From contig JASWHV010000011.1 in assembly GCA_030760725.1 (NCBI GenBank), positions 12,549,501 through 12,613,500 on the forward strand: DNA of 64,000 nucleotides, read 5' to 3'. Every line of letters begins with the position of its first letter. Position 1 is the first letter of the stretch. Under the pieces are notes generated by a model that was given only the letters and a program-made list of their open reading frames with translations, was not told the DNA's origin and searched no databases. Below are positions 22,166-36,000 of the stretch, in pieces. Source of the DNA: Neostapfia colusana. Lineage: Eukaryota; Streptophyta; Magnoliopsida; Poales; Poaceae. The translations under genes were made by a program, and so were the position numbers.

Positions 22166-24689
22166 GTTTGGGTTGGGTTTAAGCAATATGATCAAGTGTT
22201 AATTGCTTGTCATCACTTGTGTGTTGATCACCTAAATAGGTTGAACAGAACAGTGGTGATCCAGAGCTCCAATGGATCTGAAAATTTTCATGTGAGTTCC
22301 TTATCACAAGAAAGTTATCTGGACCAAAAATTAGTACTTTTCATTGGGTGGTTTATTCAGAACAATTCCTAAGCAATTAAGCACAAAGGATTTAATTCTG
22401 AAGTAAATCACATGCTCATGTCAAACTTAGTGAACTACAATTCAATTATAGTTCATAGAGCCTGCATGAATTTTCCTAGAATTTTTGGAGCTAAGAATTC
22501 TCTGAAAATGTTTATGTATTCATTTGAACACAGCAACTTAAAACCTGAATTCTCCTATCAAATCAACTCCAAATGATTTGAAACTCTTACAGGAGTTCAA
22601 TAATACCCTGAAGGATATTCTGGAAAAATTTGAGGATTTTGGATAAACCAAACTCTCTCTAAAATTCTTTTGCTGAAAAGCTTTAAAGAAGTTTTCAGAA
22701 TTAAATATAACTTTCATACCAATTGGGATGCATATTTGGATACAGTTTGTCAACCTGAATCTAACCTAATTTGAATCACTAAATTTGGAGTTTCCTAGCA
22801 AAAGTTATGCTCTTCTAAAGTTTGGGGGAAATCTGGGATTTGAATTACAACGTGGAAATGTTTAAACCTGACTATGGGTCCAGAGGAACACGTGTCACTC
22901 GCTGGAACACGCCACACGGGCCACAAAGTGATTTCCCGCGCTGTCACAGAGTGATCCGGCGTTACAGAGGATCCAGCTCCTGTTTAACATGCAACTGATG
23001 TGTGGGGCCGGCAGCTCCTTCGTCTACCTCCCGCCCCCGCGCGATAGCGCCGCCGACCTCGCCGGAGCTCGCTGGTTTTTGATGCTCCAGCTACCTCCCG
23101 AGCTGCCACTTGCTGCTAGGCCCTAATTTCGTGCGCCTGAACACGTTGGGAGAGCTTCCCCACACCGGCGTCGGCTCTATCCTAGCTTGCGATGGCGTGG
23201 CGGCTCGGGGAGAGTTCGTCGACGTCGCTCCGATGTGCTAGCCCTCCAAAAGCTCACTGGAAAGGCCCTACAGCATCCACGATGGCTACAGAAGCTCGGC
23301 ATGGTGGTGAAAAGGCCTGGGAATGGCTCTAATATAGCTTTCGTCGTGCGCCTGAAGCTTCCCGCCAAAGCCGCCGTCATGAAGATTGGAAATATGCCGT
23401 GCACAGTGGGTTTCATGCTATGGTTCCAAAGAAGAATCGTTGCTAAGAATGTCTAGCTCATGTGTGTGCAATTTGCAGAGCTATAAAAAAATATGGCGCG
23501 AGTATTTGAAGGATCCTTACCCGAACCTCGGTTTCAGCCGGCCGGAGGAGAATTCCGAAATTTGTCGGCAATAAGCAAAGGCTAGAGCTGAGATTCGGAT
23601 GTGAGCAATGCGAGATCCTAGCGCTCCTCTGGGCGTCCTCGCTTGGGCGTGAGAAGCTCCCAGTCGAGATGTCCACGTGAGCGCTTTGCCGCCGTTTGCT
23701 TTCGGCCGCCACGGAAGCTGTTGTTTCTTGGTGTAGGGAGCACGAACTCACTCGGTGATGGTGCGAGGAGGTCGTGGAGGGTATTGGTGTGTGGTTTTGC
23801 TTCTCAGTCGAGGTTTGCACGCGAGCTATGGTGTGGCCGAGCGATCAACTGAACCGCGGCAGCCTCTGCTCGGTTTCTTGCACGAGGGAGGGGAAGACAG
23901 CGAGGTTCTCGGTGTTGTGAGCAAAAAGAACACGGCTGAGGGGATGAGAACGGGGAAACAGCTCGGCAGCGCAAATATACGGCAGAGGAGAGGCGGTTCT
24001 CGGCGTGGCTCGGTGTCGAGCAGTGAGGCTACGGCTCTGCCAGAGGGAGAGAGGAGAAACAGAGATTTTGCACTGTAATTGAAGATCTTTTGCAACTTAA
24101 CTTCCTCAATGACATGTGGGTCCCAGCCCCTTCTTATCCCTCTCAAAAATATCTCCCAAAATTTGCAAATGATTAAATTAAATCGTGGGAGTTCAAATCT
24201 GAGGTGCATTTGGATAATTGGGCAAGTTTCATCCAAATTCAAATGGGTCTTTGAATTCTTTGCAATTTAAAGTCTATTTTGGAAAATGAGTTGCAAAACA
24301 TTTCAACAATTCATGAAACTTTGCATACCCACTAATTTGGACCTAGGGAATTCAAATATGAAATCTGATTTTAAATTTGGCTGCTGCAAATGAGATTTTT
24401 AGCACAACAGATTGAAATTCGTTGTGTTGCTCTCATTTGAATTTTGAATGGAACAAATTTGTTCCAAAATCCAAATTTAGCTTTCTCACACATATGGGAA
24501 CTTCCCCCCTTGGTTTCAAATCCCTCTTGGGTTCCAAGTTTTCAAATAATTATTCGTCTTGTGTGAAGAGAGCTCTCATGTGTATTATCACATGTGAAAA
24601 AGTTTAAACAACTCCCATTTTTCATACATATGAAACCAACTTTTTGCAAACATAAGTTTCTTTGTATTCACATTTTTGGGACCTTTACA
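22166..24689 (-). repeat. 3' LTR of element C, truncated by element B insertion
   Basis: Ends ...gggacctttaca (minus strand TGTAAAGGTCCC) next to the polypurine tract. Its first 107 bp align with 63894-64000 with four substitutions, so the two are the LTR pair of one element and the oldest pair sampled here. It contains a GC-rich block at about 22900-24080. No gene recognised. Confidence 0.88.
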
Positions 24690-24702
24690 TTCCTCCCCCT
24701 TT
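24690..24702 (-). other. Polypurine tract of element C
   Basis: The minus strand reads AAAGGGGGAGGAA just before the LTR start TGTAAAGG. Confidence 0.85.
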
Positions 24703-24761
24703 AAAAGGAATCTCGTCCTGAGATTACAAAAGAACAACGAGATAGGAGGTAATTGCAAAGT

Positions 24762-25718
24762 TTATGACAAAAGTTCTGGATAGTTCTTGTGGATGTAATC
24801 TTCACTTTCCTACGTCGCCTCTTCCGGGGAATGGTTACTCCACAGGACTTTGTAAAATTTCAAAGTCCGGTTTCGGGTGATCCGGGTCTTTTCGTCAATA
24901 ATCTGAATAGGCTGCTCTGTGTATGTGAGATCTGGCCTCAACTCGTCGATGTCTTCGGTGCGGACAGCAGCGGTAAATTTGATACACTTCGGAAGCTGTG
25001 ACAAGTGAAATATGTCGTGAATACCAGCAAGGCTTGCCGGTAGTTCCAGCCTGTAGGCTACAGTCCCACACTTCTCCGTGATAGCAAACAGACCGATGAA
25101 TTGGGGAGCAAGTTTCCCCTTGACACCGAACCGATGAATCCCTTTCATCGGAGACACACGAAGATACACGTGCTCTCCGACGTTGAAATGCAGCTGTCGA
25201 CGCCTCTGATCTGCGTAGCTTTTCTGACGAGATTGGGCAGCTTTGAGATTCTCTGGTATTATCTGAACTCTCTCTTCGGCTTCATTGACAAGATCAACCC
25301 CGAACGTGATTCGTTTGCCGGACTAACACCAATTCAATGGTGTACGGCACTTCCGGCCGTATAGAGCTTCATATGGTGCAACTTTTAAGCTCGTCTGATA
25401 ACCGTTGTTGTACGAGAACTCCTCCAACGGTAAGTGATCATCACAGCTATTACCGTGGTGGATGGCACACGCTCTTAGCATATCTTCCCGTATTTGATTC
25501 ACCCTCTCAGTTTGCCCGTCGGTTTGAGGGTGATACACGGAGCTTCTAATCAATTTGGTTCCCAAGGATGCGTGTAACTGCTCCCAGAAACGGGCTACGA
25601 ACAGCAATCCTCTATCGGACACAATGGCACGGGGAACTCCATGTAAGCACAAGATCCGTGCTATGTACAGCTCCGCATACTGCTTTGCATTATACCTGGT
25701 ATGCACAGGGATGAAATG
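24762..25718 (-). pseudogene. pol: Element C integrase core (second half) to chromodomain
   Basis: On the minus strand: HFIPVHTRYNAKQYAELYIARIL, VSDRG (second catalytic Asp), YHPQTDGQTERVNQ (catalytic Glu), SYNNGYQ and YGRKCRTPLNWC. A TAG at 25323-25325 (Glu in relatives) interrupts it. Then come VYLRVSPMKGIHRFGVKGKLAPQFIG, LELPASLAGIHDIFHLSQL and a chromodomain-like end KFYKVLWSNHSPEEAT with TAG at 24810-24812 at the Trp position. The frame then continues to TAA at 24762-24764. The N-terminal half of integrase is at 60744-61099. Confidence 0.9.
25714..25718. repeat. Left target-site duplication of element D (AAATG)
   Basis: aaatg precedes the D LTR at 25719 and is repeated at 60739-60743 just after the other LTR. 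It lies in the integrase gene of C. Confidence 0.95.
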
Positions 25719-28700
25719 TGTCACACCCGGTTTCTCCGAAGAACAACCGAGGGAATATCACATGTATGCCAGGATCATTTTCTCATACATGTGATGACAA
25801 ATAGTGAAGCATCATTTGTTACAAGCCAGGTGTCGAATATAAATAAGTCTTACATAGCATACATCTCGATGGACGATAATAAGTTCATAATATGTAAATA
25901 AAACAGCAGCGGAATATAAATCTTGTGGGCTCTGTCACAGGCGTTGCCCGGGGGACTCCGTGAACCTAGAATCCTTCCTTGGGACCAAAGTCTTGGTCCT
26001 TAAACACCACATCATTCTCTTGACCTGAGCAGCAATATAAACCAACAGAAAAGCAAGTTTGAGTACCGTGGGTACTCAGCAAGTGTGGGAAAGTTATGTC
26101 ATGCAAGGCTAGAGCAAGGAGAGGTTGAACTCATGGTTAAAGCACTACGCAATTAATACCTATCACCTTAGCTTATAAAGAACCTACATTACTACACAGG
26201 TGAAATGAATCCCAATCCCTCAACACATCATCATTATCAAATAAACATAGTCTCATCTCCAATGTTAAGCTTCCCGCTTAACATCCACAACTTCCCAATT
26301 CATCATCCTCTAATCATGAATAAGTCCAAGCCGCTCTTGACCATGAGCACGACTGTCATGACAGTTTTGACTCTGCAGAGTTTGCACCACTGTACCCACA
26401 TGTAGTGATTTCATCCCCCGTTGTCGGGTGGACTAAAAGAACCTCCATTATGCCAGTGGCCGCGAACCGCATTCACACTTTCCAGGTGTGTAGCCAGGAG
26501 ATCACTACGAGGCCTTTACAAAGGGATTCCCGACGAGCGTGGGCCCACTGAGGTTTCACCACTAACAGCATACAAGAGGCTCCAACCCCGCTGCAGTGGC
26601 CCCCTCTTGAACCTTGCGGTTCATATGGTAGTCCAGCTGACACCTATTCCCCGCACCATCCAACACACCCATACTACGCCGGGGATACACCTAATTAATT
26701 GGCCAAGCTGCCCCATCTCAGCATGTGGTTGGCATGGTAAAGCCAGGTTACATGCTCCATGAACCGGTCCTTAGGATCCAGGCAAGTACTAAACACAAAC
26801 CCGAGTCTCGTGCACCCAGCACCAACCTCTACATAATATCTCGATCCCTACCTCTACATAACTCATAATATCTCATACAAGAGTAAGGTAAATAAATTGA
26901 TGATCTCATATCCCAATTATCCCATTCTAAGCATGGCTAAGCATAAGCATATAAATAAATGACATGATAAAATAAATCCCAACCCAAGCTACAAGGAAAC
27001 AAGGTAATGCAATTGTAGGAAAACTTCCTAGCATGGGTTGCATATTTCAATTGACAATGCAATTAATTCTATCTACACATCCTAGTATAGGATCAAAGTG
27101 GTTAAGGACACTTGCCTTCTTCATGCTGCTCTAGAAATGGAAAGTCTTGGTCTTGGAAGGGGAGAACTTGCTCTGGGGCAGGTTCTACTTATGCCAATAC
27201 ACATAGCAAAAGAAAACAACAATCCATAAGACATAGTTCACACTTTCACTTCATACAAAACATACATACCTATGAAAGTCATTCACATTTCTAAGTGTTG
27301 TGGTTACTCTACATGTGTTGATTTTTTGCCTACATGCACTTTTAAACATATGTATATGATTTCTAAGCTTTTGTATTCAGATTTCTGTTTGCACACTATG
27401 TATGAATTTCCAATTTGAACAAAATCTTTATATTTAATTAATACACTTCTTAGCTACCAAGTTTGCATGAAAGGTAATTTCCTATCCCAAATAGGTTTTC
27501 AGATCTTCTACAAAATCCTAAATTGAAGGTTTTGGATTTGGAGAACTCATTTATCATTTTCTAATTATGCATACCTATTTTCCTATATTTTTCAGATTTA
27601 TTTTCTATGCCTAAAGTGAGTTTTAATATTAAATAGTAGGACATATCATCTAAACAGAATAGGTTCTGATCTAAAATATTAAATAATATATTTTTGAACT
27701 TCTCCTCTGATGTGAACTAATTTAAATTTATTTTATCAGTTTTCAGAATTATTTCCTAGCCTAAAAATGTGTTTCTAGAACTAATAAATATGAACAACAT
27801 TTAGGCAGATTTCATTTCAGCCTAAAATCTATTTTTAACTCATTCTAAAGTTTTCCAAATGCTAGGAGAGTTTAAATTTGAATTTGCACATGTGTTTGCC
27901 TTACCTATTAAATTTAAATCCTAGTCACATATTCAAATTTCTGAATTTAATATCATATAGGGTCAAAAAGGTAAATCCACCCTACTGCAGGGTCTAATTT
28001 ACTATTTCATAAATTTCCAGGGGTCTAACTACACATAACAGAGGGGTTTTCCTAATTTTTATTAAGTCCAGGGGCTAAAACTGATTTTTAAATGAATTTA
28101 CACAGATTTCTGAAGTTCCAGGGGCTAGATCAGAAGTTTCCGGGGCTAGCTCGTGTTTTCCGAGATCCCCAGGGAGTAGCGCGTAAGAATCCTGGCCTTT
28201 ATAACGCGGGGCTGATGTGGACTGTCCGATTTAAAATAGACGGCTCAGATTAGATCGCCGAACCGGTACGCGCGGGTTTTATTTCTACCATGCGATTTAA
28301 AATAGACGGCCCTCAAGGGGCCACGTCGCCCTGGCCGGAGCCAGTCCGGGCGCGTGGCAGCGCGCGGCGGCGATCTCGCCGGCGCAGCTTCGGTTCCTTG
28401 CCGCTATACGTTAAAACTTGCAGTTTTTCACACGGATCGACTGCGGAAAGGTAGGGGAGCTCACCTAGGGGTTTCTCGGGTTTGGGGAGGTCGAATTCGG
28501 CTCTGCGACGACGATGGTTGAAGCTGCTCCTCGGTGCTCGTCGGAACCGATGCTAGGGCGTGAAACTTGTCGCTTCCTTCACGTGCAGGGCTCCCTGGGG
28601 GCGGTGGAGCACGATCAGCGTGTTAGATCAGAAAATCCGAGCAAGGATCGAAAGAAAACGGTGATCGAAGCTTCGGTTCTCACCGTAGAGAAGAACGGCC

Positions 28701-29112
28701 GATCGGGGGGGGGGAACAGGGCGATTGTCGGTGTTTAAATAGGCGAGGGAGGGCGGTGGTCTGTTGAGATCGAGTTGGGGGTGTCCGCGACCGGAAATCA
28801 GGCTGGGGGTGCGGGTTTCCGAAGGTCGGTTGCGATCGGGCGCAAGAGAAGAGTCCGCGGGGAAGGAGATGACACGCGGGCCCTGCGTGTCAGTGAGAGG
28901 AAGAGAGGGGGCGCGCGGTCTTGGGCTGGCGCCGGGGATTGGGCCGGCTGCCGGGTTTCGACCCACTGGTCGGTTGGGGTTTTTCTTTTTCCTTTTCTTT
29001 TCTGTTTTGATTTGAATTTGAATTCCAGTTTGAATTTGAATTTCTGCACCACATGCAATACGTCCAAATTTTTTTTAAAATTCCTCTCTTTAGCAGGTTT
29101 TGGCGTGTTACA
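25719..29112 (-). repeat. 3' LTR of element D (3,394 bp)
   Basis: Starts tgtcacacccgg and ends ggcgtgttaca (one change from the usual ggggtgttaca). A G10 run (28705-28714) corresponds to a G18 run in the other LTR. The TATA region reads tgtttaaatag here. No genes. Confidence 0.95.
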
Positions 29113-29126
29113 GCTCTATCTCCCTT
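29113..29126 (-). other. Eroded polypurine tract of element D
   Basis: The minus strand reads AAGGGAGATAGAGC, with two changes from the AAGGGGGGTAGAGC of A and E, next to the LTR. Confidence 0.8.
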
Positions 29127-29158
29127 AAAAGAAATCTCGTCCTCGAGATTGGATGGTT

Positions 29159-30730
29159 CTAGGAAAACAATTCCGGAAACTGTGCCTTGAGCTCGTCTTC
29201 TCGCTCCCATGTGGTTTCCTCTTCCGAGTGATGCTTCCACTGCACCTTGCACATCCGGATTCTTTTATTTCTTGTGAGGCGTTCCATTGTCTCCAAAACC
29301 TTGACCGGTTGCTCGGCATAAGACAGATCCTCTCCTACGTCAACCTCATTCATGGGTAACATCTCTTCAGGCGTCCTTAGACATTGCTTGAGCTGAGACA
29401 CATGGAATACATCGTGCACATCCGATAAGCGAGCCGGTAGTTCTAGTTGATATGCCACTTCGCCTTTCCTCTCCAGGATCTAAAAGGGTCTGATGTATCG
29501 AGGTGATAACTTCCCTTTCACCTTGAACCGACGAAGTCCTCGGATAGGTGACACCTTGAGATAAACATAGTCTCCCACGTTGAAAACGAGCTCTCTTCTC
29601 TGTACATCGGCATAGCTCTTTTGTCGAGTCTGTGCTATCCTCAAGTTGTTGCGGATTTCCCTCACTTTCGCCTCGGCTTCTTGTAGTACTTCGGGCCCAA
29701 ACACTTTACTTTCCCCTGTTTGGTTCCAAAATAGTGGAGTTCTGCACTTCCTCCCATACAAAGCCTCAAATTGTGACATCTTCATACTAGCTTGATAGCT
29801 GTTGTTATAGGAGAACTCCGCATACGGTAAGTTCCTATCCCAACTCCTATTATTCTTGAGTGCACACGCTCTCAGCATATCCTCAAGGATCTGATTGGTT
29901 CTTTCCGTCTGCCCGTCAGTCTGGGAGTGATAGGCAGAACTAAAATTTAGGTGAGTTCCCATGGTTTCTTGTAACTTCTGCCAGAACATTGAGGTGAACT
30001 GTGTCCCTCGGTCCGACACTATCTTCTTTGGCACTCCATGGAAACACACGATCCTTGACATGTACAATTCCGCCAATTTGGATCCGCTGTAGCTTTCTCT
30101 CACGGGGATGAATTGAGCTACCTTGGTTAGCCTGTCGATGATGACCCATATTGAATCATATCCATATTGGGTCCTGGGTAGTCCCACTCTGAAGTCCATA
30201 CCTATTTCTTCCCATTTCCATTCAGGCACTTTGAGTGGTTGCAATAATCCCGCAGGTCGTTGATGTTCTGCTTTCACCAACTGACATGTGTCACATAGGG
30301 CAATATGTTCGGCGACATCTCGCTTAATGCCATACCACCAATACCTGCTCTTGAGGTCATGATACATCTTCATACTCCCAGGATGAATGGAATAGTCGGA
30401 ATCATGAGCCTCCTTCAAAATCAATTCACGGATCTCCTTCACTTCAGGCACACTGATTCTTTTCCCGTGCCACACCGTACCTTGTTCATCCTCTCTGAAC
30501 CTAGGAGCTTTGTTATCCTTGATGAGTTCTCTAATCTCTTGTATCTTCTTGTCATTCTTCTGACCGTTGCGTATGTCTTGCTCTAATGTGGAGTCCACTT
30601 CCATGGCGATGGCCTCACCGCTATTCACCAGACATAGATTGAGTTTTACAACCTCTTCCTTCAATTCTGTAGGCATGTCCTTTAAGCTCAGCCTATTGAC
30701 CTGCACCTTCCGGCTTAAAGCATCTGCCAC
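29159..30730 (-). pseudogene. pol: Element D integrase and chromodomain
   Basis: From ADALSRKVQVN through the HHCC finger (EAHDSDYSIHPGS, CDTCQLVKAEHQ), first Asp in MDFRVGLPRTQ, second Asp in SDRGTQF and Glu in TDGQTERTNQ, so the catalytic triad is kept. It continues to YGRKCRTPLFW and GDYVYLKVSPIRGLRRF. TAG at 29480-29482 splits off the last 99 residues, which hold HDVFHVSQLKQCL and a full-length chromodomain with the Trp intact (TTWEREDELKAQFPELFS), ending at 29159. Same frame throughout. Confidence 0.93.
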
Positions 30731-31829
30731 GACATTCGATTTCCCAGGATGATAGTTGATGCCAACATCAAAGTCGTTGATTAGCTCTAACCATCTCCTT
30801 TGTCAGAGGTTGAGATCTGGCTGTGTGAAAATATACTTTAAGCTCTTATGATCCGTATATATCTTTGTCCTCTTCCCCATCAAGTAATGCCGCCAAATCT
30901 TCAATGTGTGTACCACTACGGCTAGCTCTAGGTCATGCGTAGGATAGTTCTTCTCGTGTTTCCGGAGATGCCGGGACGCATAAGCCACGACATGCCCCTC
31001 TTGCATGAGAACACATCCCAACCCGTTTCCAGAGGCATCGCAGTACACCGAAAAGTTCTTCTGCATATCTGGCATAACTAGCACTGGGGCTGTTATCAAT
31101 CTTTTCTTCAGTTCTTGAAAACTCGTCTCGCACTGTGGTGTCCATGTCAATGTGATTCCCTTCTCTAACAATTTGGTGAGGGGTCTCGAAATCATGGAGA
31201 AACCCTCGATAAACTGTCGATAGTACCTAGCCAATCCTAAGAAGCTTCGAACTTTCCCGACATTTTTGGGGGTCTTCCACTTCGGCACATCCTCGATCTT
31301 GGCGGGATCTACCCAGATTCCTCCCTCCGAGATTATATGTCCTAAGAAGGGAACTCTCTTCAGCCAAAACTCACACTTGCTTGGCATATAGTTGGTGTTC
31401 TCTCAGCTTTTTCAACACCAACCTTAAATGTCCCTCATGTTCTTCTTCATCTTTAGAGAAGACGAGAATGTCATCAATGGAAACCAACACAAATTTGTCC
31501 AGATATTCCATGAATACCTTGTTCATGAGATACATGAAGTATGTCGGGGCATTAGTTAGCCTGAAAGGCATGACGGTGTATTCATACAGCCCATACCGAG
31601 ATACGAAAGCTGTCTTTGTAATGTCAGTTTGCCTTATCTTAAGTTGGTGGTATCCCGACCTGGCATCAATTTTTGAGAACACACAAGCTCCCCTCAACTG
31701 ATCAAATAAGTCTTCAATGCGGGGTAATGGGTACTTGTTCTTGATGGTTACTTCATTCAAGGCACGGTAGTCTATGCATAACCTTTGGGTCCGTCCTTCT
31801 TGAGCACAAATATTACGGGAGCTTCCCAT
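30731..31829 (-). pseudogene. pol: Element D RT and RNase H fragments
   Basis: The RT part (31371-31829) has CIDYRALNEVTIKNKYPLPRIEDLFDQL and SIDDILVFSK (Asp pair kept). A 5-bp loss near 31380 (relative to YAKLSKCEF in E) shifts the frame into 30803-31387. That stretch holds WLKRVPFLGHII, FLGLARYYRQF, RNase H VYCDASGNGLGC, THDLELAV and YTDHKSLKYIFTQPDLNL. TGA replaces an Arg codon at about 30803-30805 (NLRQRRW in E). Confidence 0.9.
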
Positions 31830-32297
31830 GGTGAGGAACTAGCATGAATATACCCCTTCTCCGTCAATTCCCTTATATGCTCCTTGAGCTCTTCCAGCTG
31901 TTTGGAGTCCATCCGATAAGGCCTCTTGTATATTGGAGTTGTTCAGGCACTAGCTCAATCACGAATTCCACTTCACGATCGGGAGGCATACCTGGCAACT
32001 CCTCCAGAAAAATGTCTAGATATTCCCTGATAATCCTGATCTCTTCCACTTCCACCTCAACTTGATTGAGTTTAATGTCCCTCCTAGGGCTTTGTACAGT
32101 TATGAACTTCACTCTTGTGCCACTAAGGTGAGTTAGTTCCACCGTTCTTGTCGAACAATGGATGATTCCCTTATGTTTGATCAATCAATCCATACCCAAA
32201 ATAATATCTATCCCTTGTGAGTCTATCACTATGAGATTTGCAGTAAATACTACCCCATTAATGTCTAAATTCACCTTGGGACACACTTGTCTTGTCC
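31830..32297 (-). pseudogene. pol: Element D protease-RT linker (frameshifted)
   Basis: The frame 31873-32184 encodes KHKGIIHCSTRTVELTHLSGTRV and EELPGMPPDREVEFVIELVP. Single-base losses near 31795 and 31940 (relative to A and E) put it out of frame with RT on one side, and another change near 32308 separates it from protease. Confidence 0.8.
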
Positions 32298-33040
32298 TTA
32301 TTTCCCCCCTGGAGAGTTTACTGCTAGCATATGGTTCATTTGTGTTGTTGCTAGATCATGCTTCTTAACTAACCCTTGAGCAATGAACGAGTGGGTAGCA
32401 CCAGAATCGAACAACAGGGTTGCAATGTGTAAATTGGCAGGAAACTTACCAATTACCACGTCAGGTGCCTCTTGTGCTTCCTCCATGGTCACGTGGTTCA
32501 CCCGTCCTCGCATCACATTCTGCTGTTGTGGCTGCATGGGCTTCTTCTTTGGGCACTTATGGGCGTAGTGCCCCACTTCACCACAGTTGAAGCATTGTAC
32601 CCCAACTTTAGGTGCCTGGCCTTTGTTGTCTTGGGGTTGGTTCAGTGGTCCTTGTACTGCTGGTCGAGGTTGATATGTGGGCCGAGGCTGCTGCACAAAC
32701 TGACGCTGCGGCTGCGCTGGTGCTGACAGAGGCCTGAAGTTTGGGTTGTACCCGCTGGGTGCTGAGTAGGGTACCACAGCACGGCTTGTCTGCCGTGCGG
32801 GTTGCTGCATCAGACGTCGGCGTGTGTTGCTACCTGAGGCTTGGTGTGACCATCCCGCCTTCCTCTTGTTTTCATTCTCCAAGGCCTTCAACTTCCTCTC
32901 CACAACAAATGCTCTGTCTACCATCTTTTGGAAGCTTTCATACTTGTTGGAGGACATTGCACACTGCATTTCCATAGTAAGTCCTTCCACAAAGCAGTCC
33001 TGTTTCTGCTCATCAGTTTCGATGTCCCGTGGTGCATAAC
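32298..33040 (-). pseudogene. gag: Element D gag C-terminus, zinc knuckle and protease
   Basis: Contains YESFQKMVDRAFVVERKLKALENENKRK, a Pro/Gln linker, the zinc knuckle CFNCGEVGHYAHKC and protease LLFDSGATHSFIAQG. The 5' side is cut by LTR F at 33040/33041; the missing N-terminal part resumes at 36961. Confidence 0.92.
33036..33040. repeat. Target-site duplication of LTR F (left, ATAAC)
   Basis: ataac just left of 33041 and again at 36956-36960. Confidence 0.93.
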
Positions 33041-36000
33041 TGACACGACCCCATTGGTCCTGTCGAGCCAGGATCACGCTGAGGGGTGCTGCGTTGCACA
33101 GCACCGTATAACACACGTCAAAGGTACAAAGCGGAAGCGGAACTTTATTACATAAACAGGTTTATGAACATGTTTACATAAAAATAAGTTTAGTCTACAC
33201 TCGCGGGCGTAGACTACGCATCAAGTCACGTTCAGCCCTCGAACGTGTCCTTGCTAGCACACACGCACACTAACTCTGCGGCGTGCACGACTCCCACTCG
33301 ACGGGGTTCCCCTCCTGGGGTTCCGTCTTCTCTTCGGGAGTCCCTTCCTCATAGAACCCTGCAAAAGCTTCAAACACAAGCAGTGAGCACGAAGGCTCAG
33401 CAAGTCTGACCCGTCTCACCTAAACATGGAACTTCTACATGAGGGTAATGGGTTACATGAGGTAAAAATCAGTTGCAAGGACTCGCCTAATTAGTAGAAC
33501 CTTACTTTCAAGTTTTAGCAGTAGGTTGTGGAGAACCTTACGCTAAGGCACATGAGAGAGCCGCAATCAAACAAGAAACGCATTTCTCTCATGTACTTTG
33601 CCCAAAGTTGAAAAGAACTTTAGTTAGCTCTAAGCTACAGCATATCATTAACAATCAATGTCCAGCTTTCAATCAGCAACATTTTAACATGTAACTAGCC
33701 TGTTCTTTCTACGTCACGGTACAGTGAACAAGTGGTACTCACTGACCGTGAGGGACGGTAATTATAATCGATTTACACCTGCAGGGTTACCCGAACAACC
33801 CGTCACGTACGCCCGTACTCGATGTTGCCTACAACAACCATCACGGACGCCGTACGCAACTACCTTTCACCCGTCAGCCAAATATTGAACCGGTCCCATC
33901 GTCCCGAGCAAGAGGTCTCTGCACGCGCATCTCAGTGCCGCCAGCCGATTTACACCTCAAGCTCTCAACCTACCCTCTGAACGACGGGCAATGCCTCAAT
34001 ACCCAGCTACCCGAGTTACATCAGTTTCCCGGTTCCCATATAGCCGGTAGGTCTTCGGTACTGTTCTAGCTTGTTCAACAGGCCCGCACACGGCTCGGTC
34101 CTAAATCGACACAAGCGGAGCTACAGCACACAGGCCCTAAAGTCCTGCTGCCCTTAACCTCCGCTTGGTCTCATTTTCTTGCCATGTGTTTCATGTGCTA
34201 TAACTACCCGAGTCGAGTGCCTCTAGCCTATGCTCGCGAGTAGTTCCAACTACTCGACTTGTACCGAATCCTACTCTATCTTAGCAATGCAGTGGCTAAC
34301 GGGGTTTGCAATCCTAAACCCAACCCATGGTTTTCTTGGCTATGCAGTGGGGCTTCCAAACAAGACTCTAATGCACAGAATAAAGGAAACAAGTATGTGC
34401 TCAAAACAATAAAAATTTGTAAAAAGGTTAATGCAAACCGGAGCTTGCCTTGCTGCTCTTGGTCGTAGGCTAGCTGTTCCTCCGGAGTAACGAAGTCTAG
34501 GACTTCGGGTTCCTCCTCGACCTTAGCGACTACATGATAGAAACAATACATGTATTAATTTAATGCATTTGTATTAGGTTTAAAGTTGCGAAGTCTATAA
34601 CTTTTGCTAGACAAACCTAATGATTGTGAAACTTTTATTGTGGCTTGGTTACAACCTAAACAAAGAATTGGTCAAGTTTTATTTGCAGCAAAGCTCATAT
34701 GAGCCCTCCACAATTAATTATTTCCTTGACCTTAATTGGAACTCTTAGGGTGTTCTAGGAATTTTCATGAAGCAAACTATGACTTTCTGAAAACTAAATT
34801 TTAAGAGGGTTCTAATGGAGTTGGTCTCACTTAATTTGAAGGTTCCTAGCTAAAGATATGAGCAAACCAATTTCAGAGAAAATTCTGAAAATGTTTCTGG
34901 ACATTTTCTATTTTCTCTGGAACAGTTTCACTAATCACACCATTAGGTGGATTAAATTAGCTCCAATGGGTCTGAAATTTTTATGGTAGTTCAGGGATAT
35001 TTTGGTGAACATCCCAGCAAAATTTCAGGATTTTACTCCAAAACATTCTCCAGTTAAAATTCCAAACAGTTTAAATTTTGAGGAATTAATTCTGGAGAAA
35101 TAAGGGTTTTCATAAAGTGAAACATTATTTGCTGGAAAGTGCTCTGAGAGCTTAATCCAACAAATTTTGGTTCACTCGATTTGGAGCTTTCTAGCCAAAG
35201 TTATGAGGATTTGAAGTTTGAACTGAAACTGAAATTCGGGGGAAAGTTTAAATTCCTGCTCGTGGGCCCCGCACACAGTGCGTCGTCTCCCTCCTCGCGC
35301 CAACTGCGCGGTGGCGGCGATCTCCGGCGACCCTCGCCGGAACTGAGTTCTCGGCCACCCCCCGGCCCGAAACTCGCCGCCTGCCCCTTTACCGACCCTC
35401 TGGACCCGATGGTGGGGTCGCCGGCCGCCGGTGATGATCGGAAACCCGTGCGCACCGGTGACAGCACCTGCTAGGGTTCCAGTGAGGTCGGTCCTGCTCT
35501 CCCGTGCACCAAATCGACCGGGAATCAGTCGGAGAGCATCAGTAGAGCATGGGAAACACGAACCCGGGCTGGGTGGAAGCTAGGAATACCGGCAACTATG
35601 CTCTCGACGGTGAGCCGAGGTGTTCAGCCATGGCGGCGGGGAAAACAGCCATATCATGGCCTATTCTCGATGGTTTTCTCTAATTCCATTTCGAGCGTGG
35701 GCGCTATCGTGCGCAGAAGCTACTAGGTAACGAGCTCGTCCAACCCTTGTGTATAGAGCACGAATTTCACCCGAAGGTGAGCTCGGCCCTTATGAACTGA
35801 TCACGAGTAAACATGGAAATTCTCGGCCGAGGTTTGATCAATCGCCAAACGGATTTCGGCTACTCCATCTAAATACAACCACGCACCTTTCTTGTGTAGA
35901 GAAGAGGACGTGACAGCGGCTGTGTTGTGCTGTCCACGAGAGCCCGATCGGCGGCGATGCTCGGCTCGCCGGAGAAACGGCTCGTACAGCTCGAGGACGC

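Larger units (their letters stand above)
22166..25718 (-). mobile_element. Element C, left part (3' LTR remnant and integrase end)
   Basis: Minus-strand family-2 element interrupted by B on its left and D on its right. The pieces join as follows: LTR bases from 22166 match LTR bases from 63894, and the integrase broken at 25718 continues at 60744 after the AAATG duplication. Confidence 0.9.

Noticed and set aside
32298..33116. Gag frame extending into 33041-33116
   Set aside because: The extra residues come from LTR F and are not Gag.
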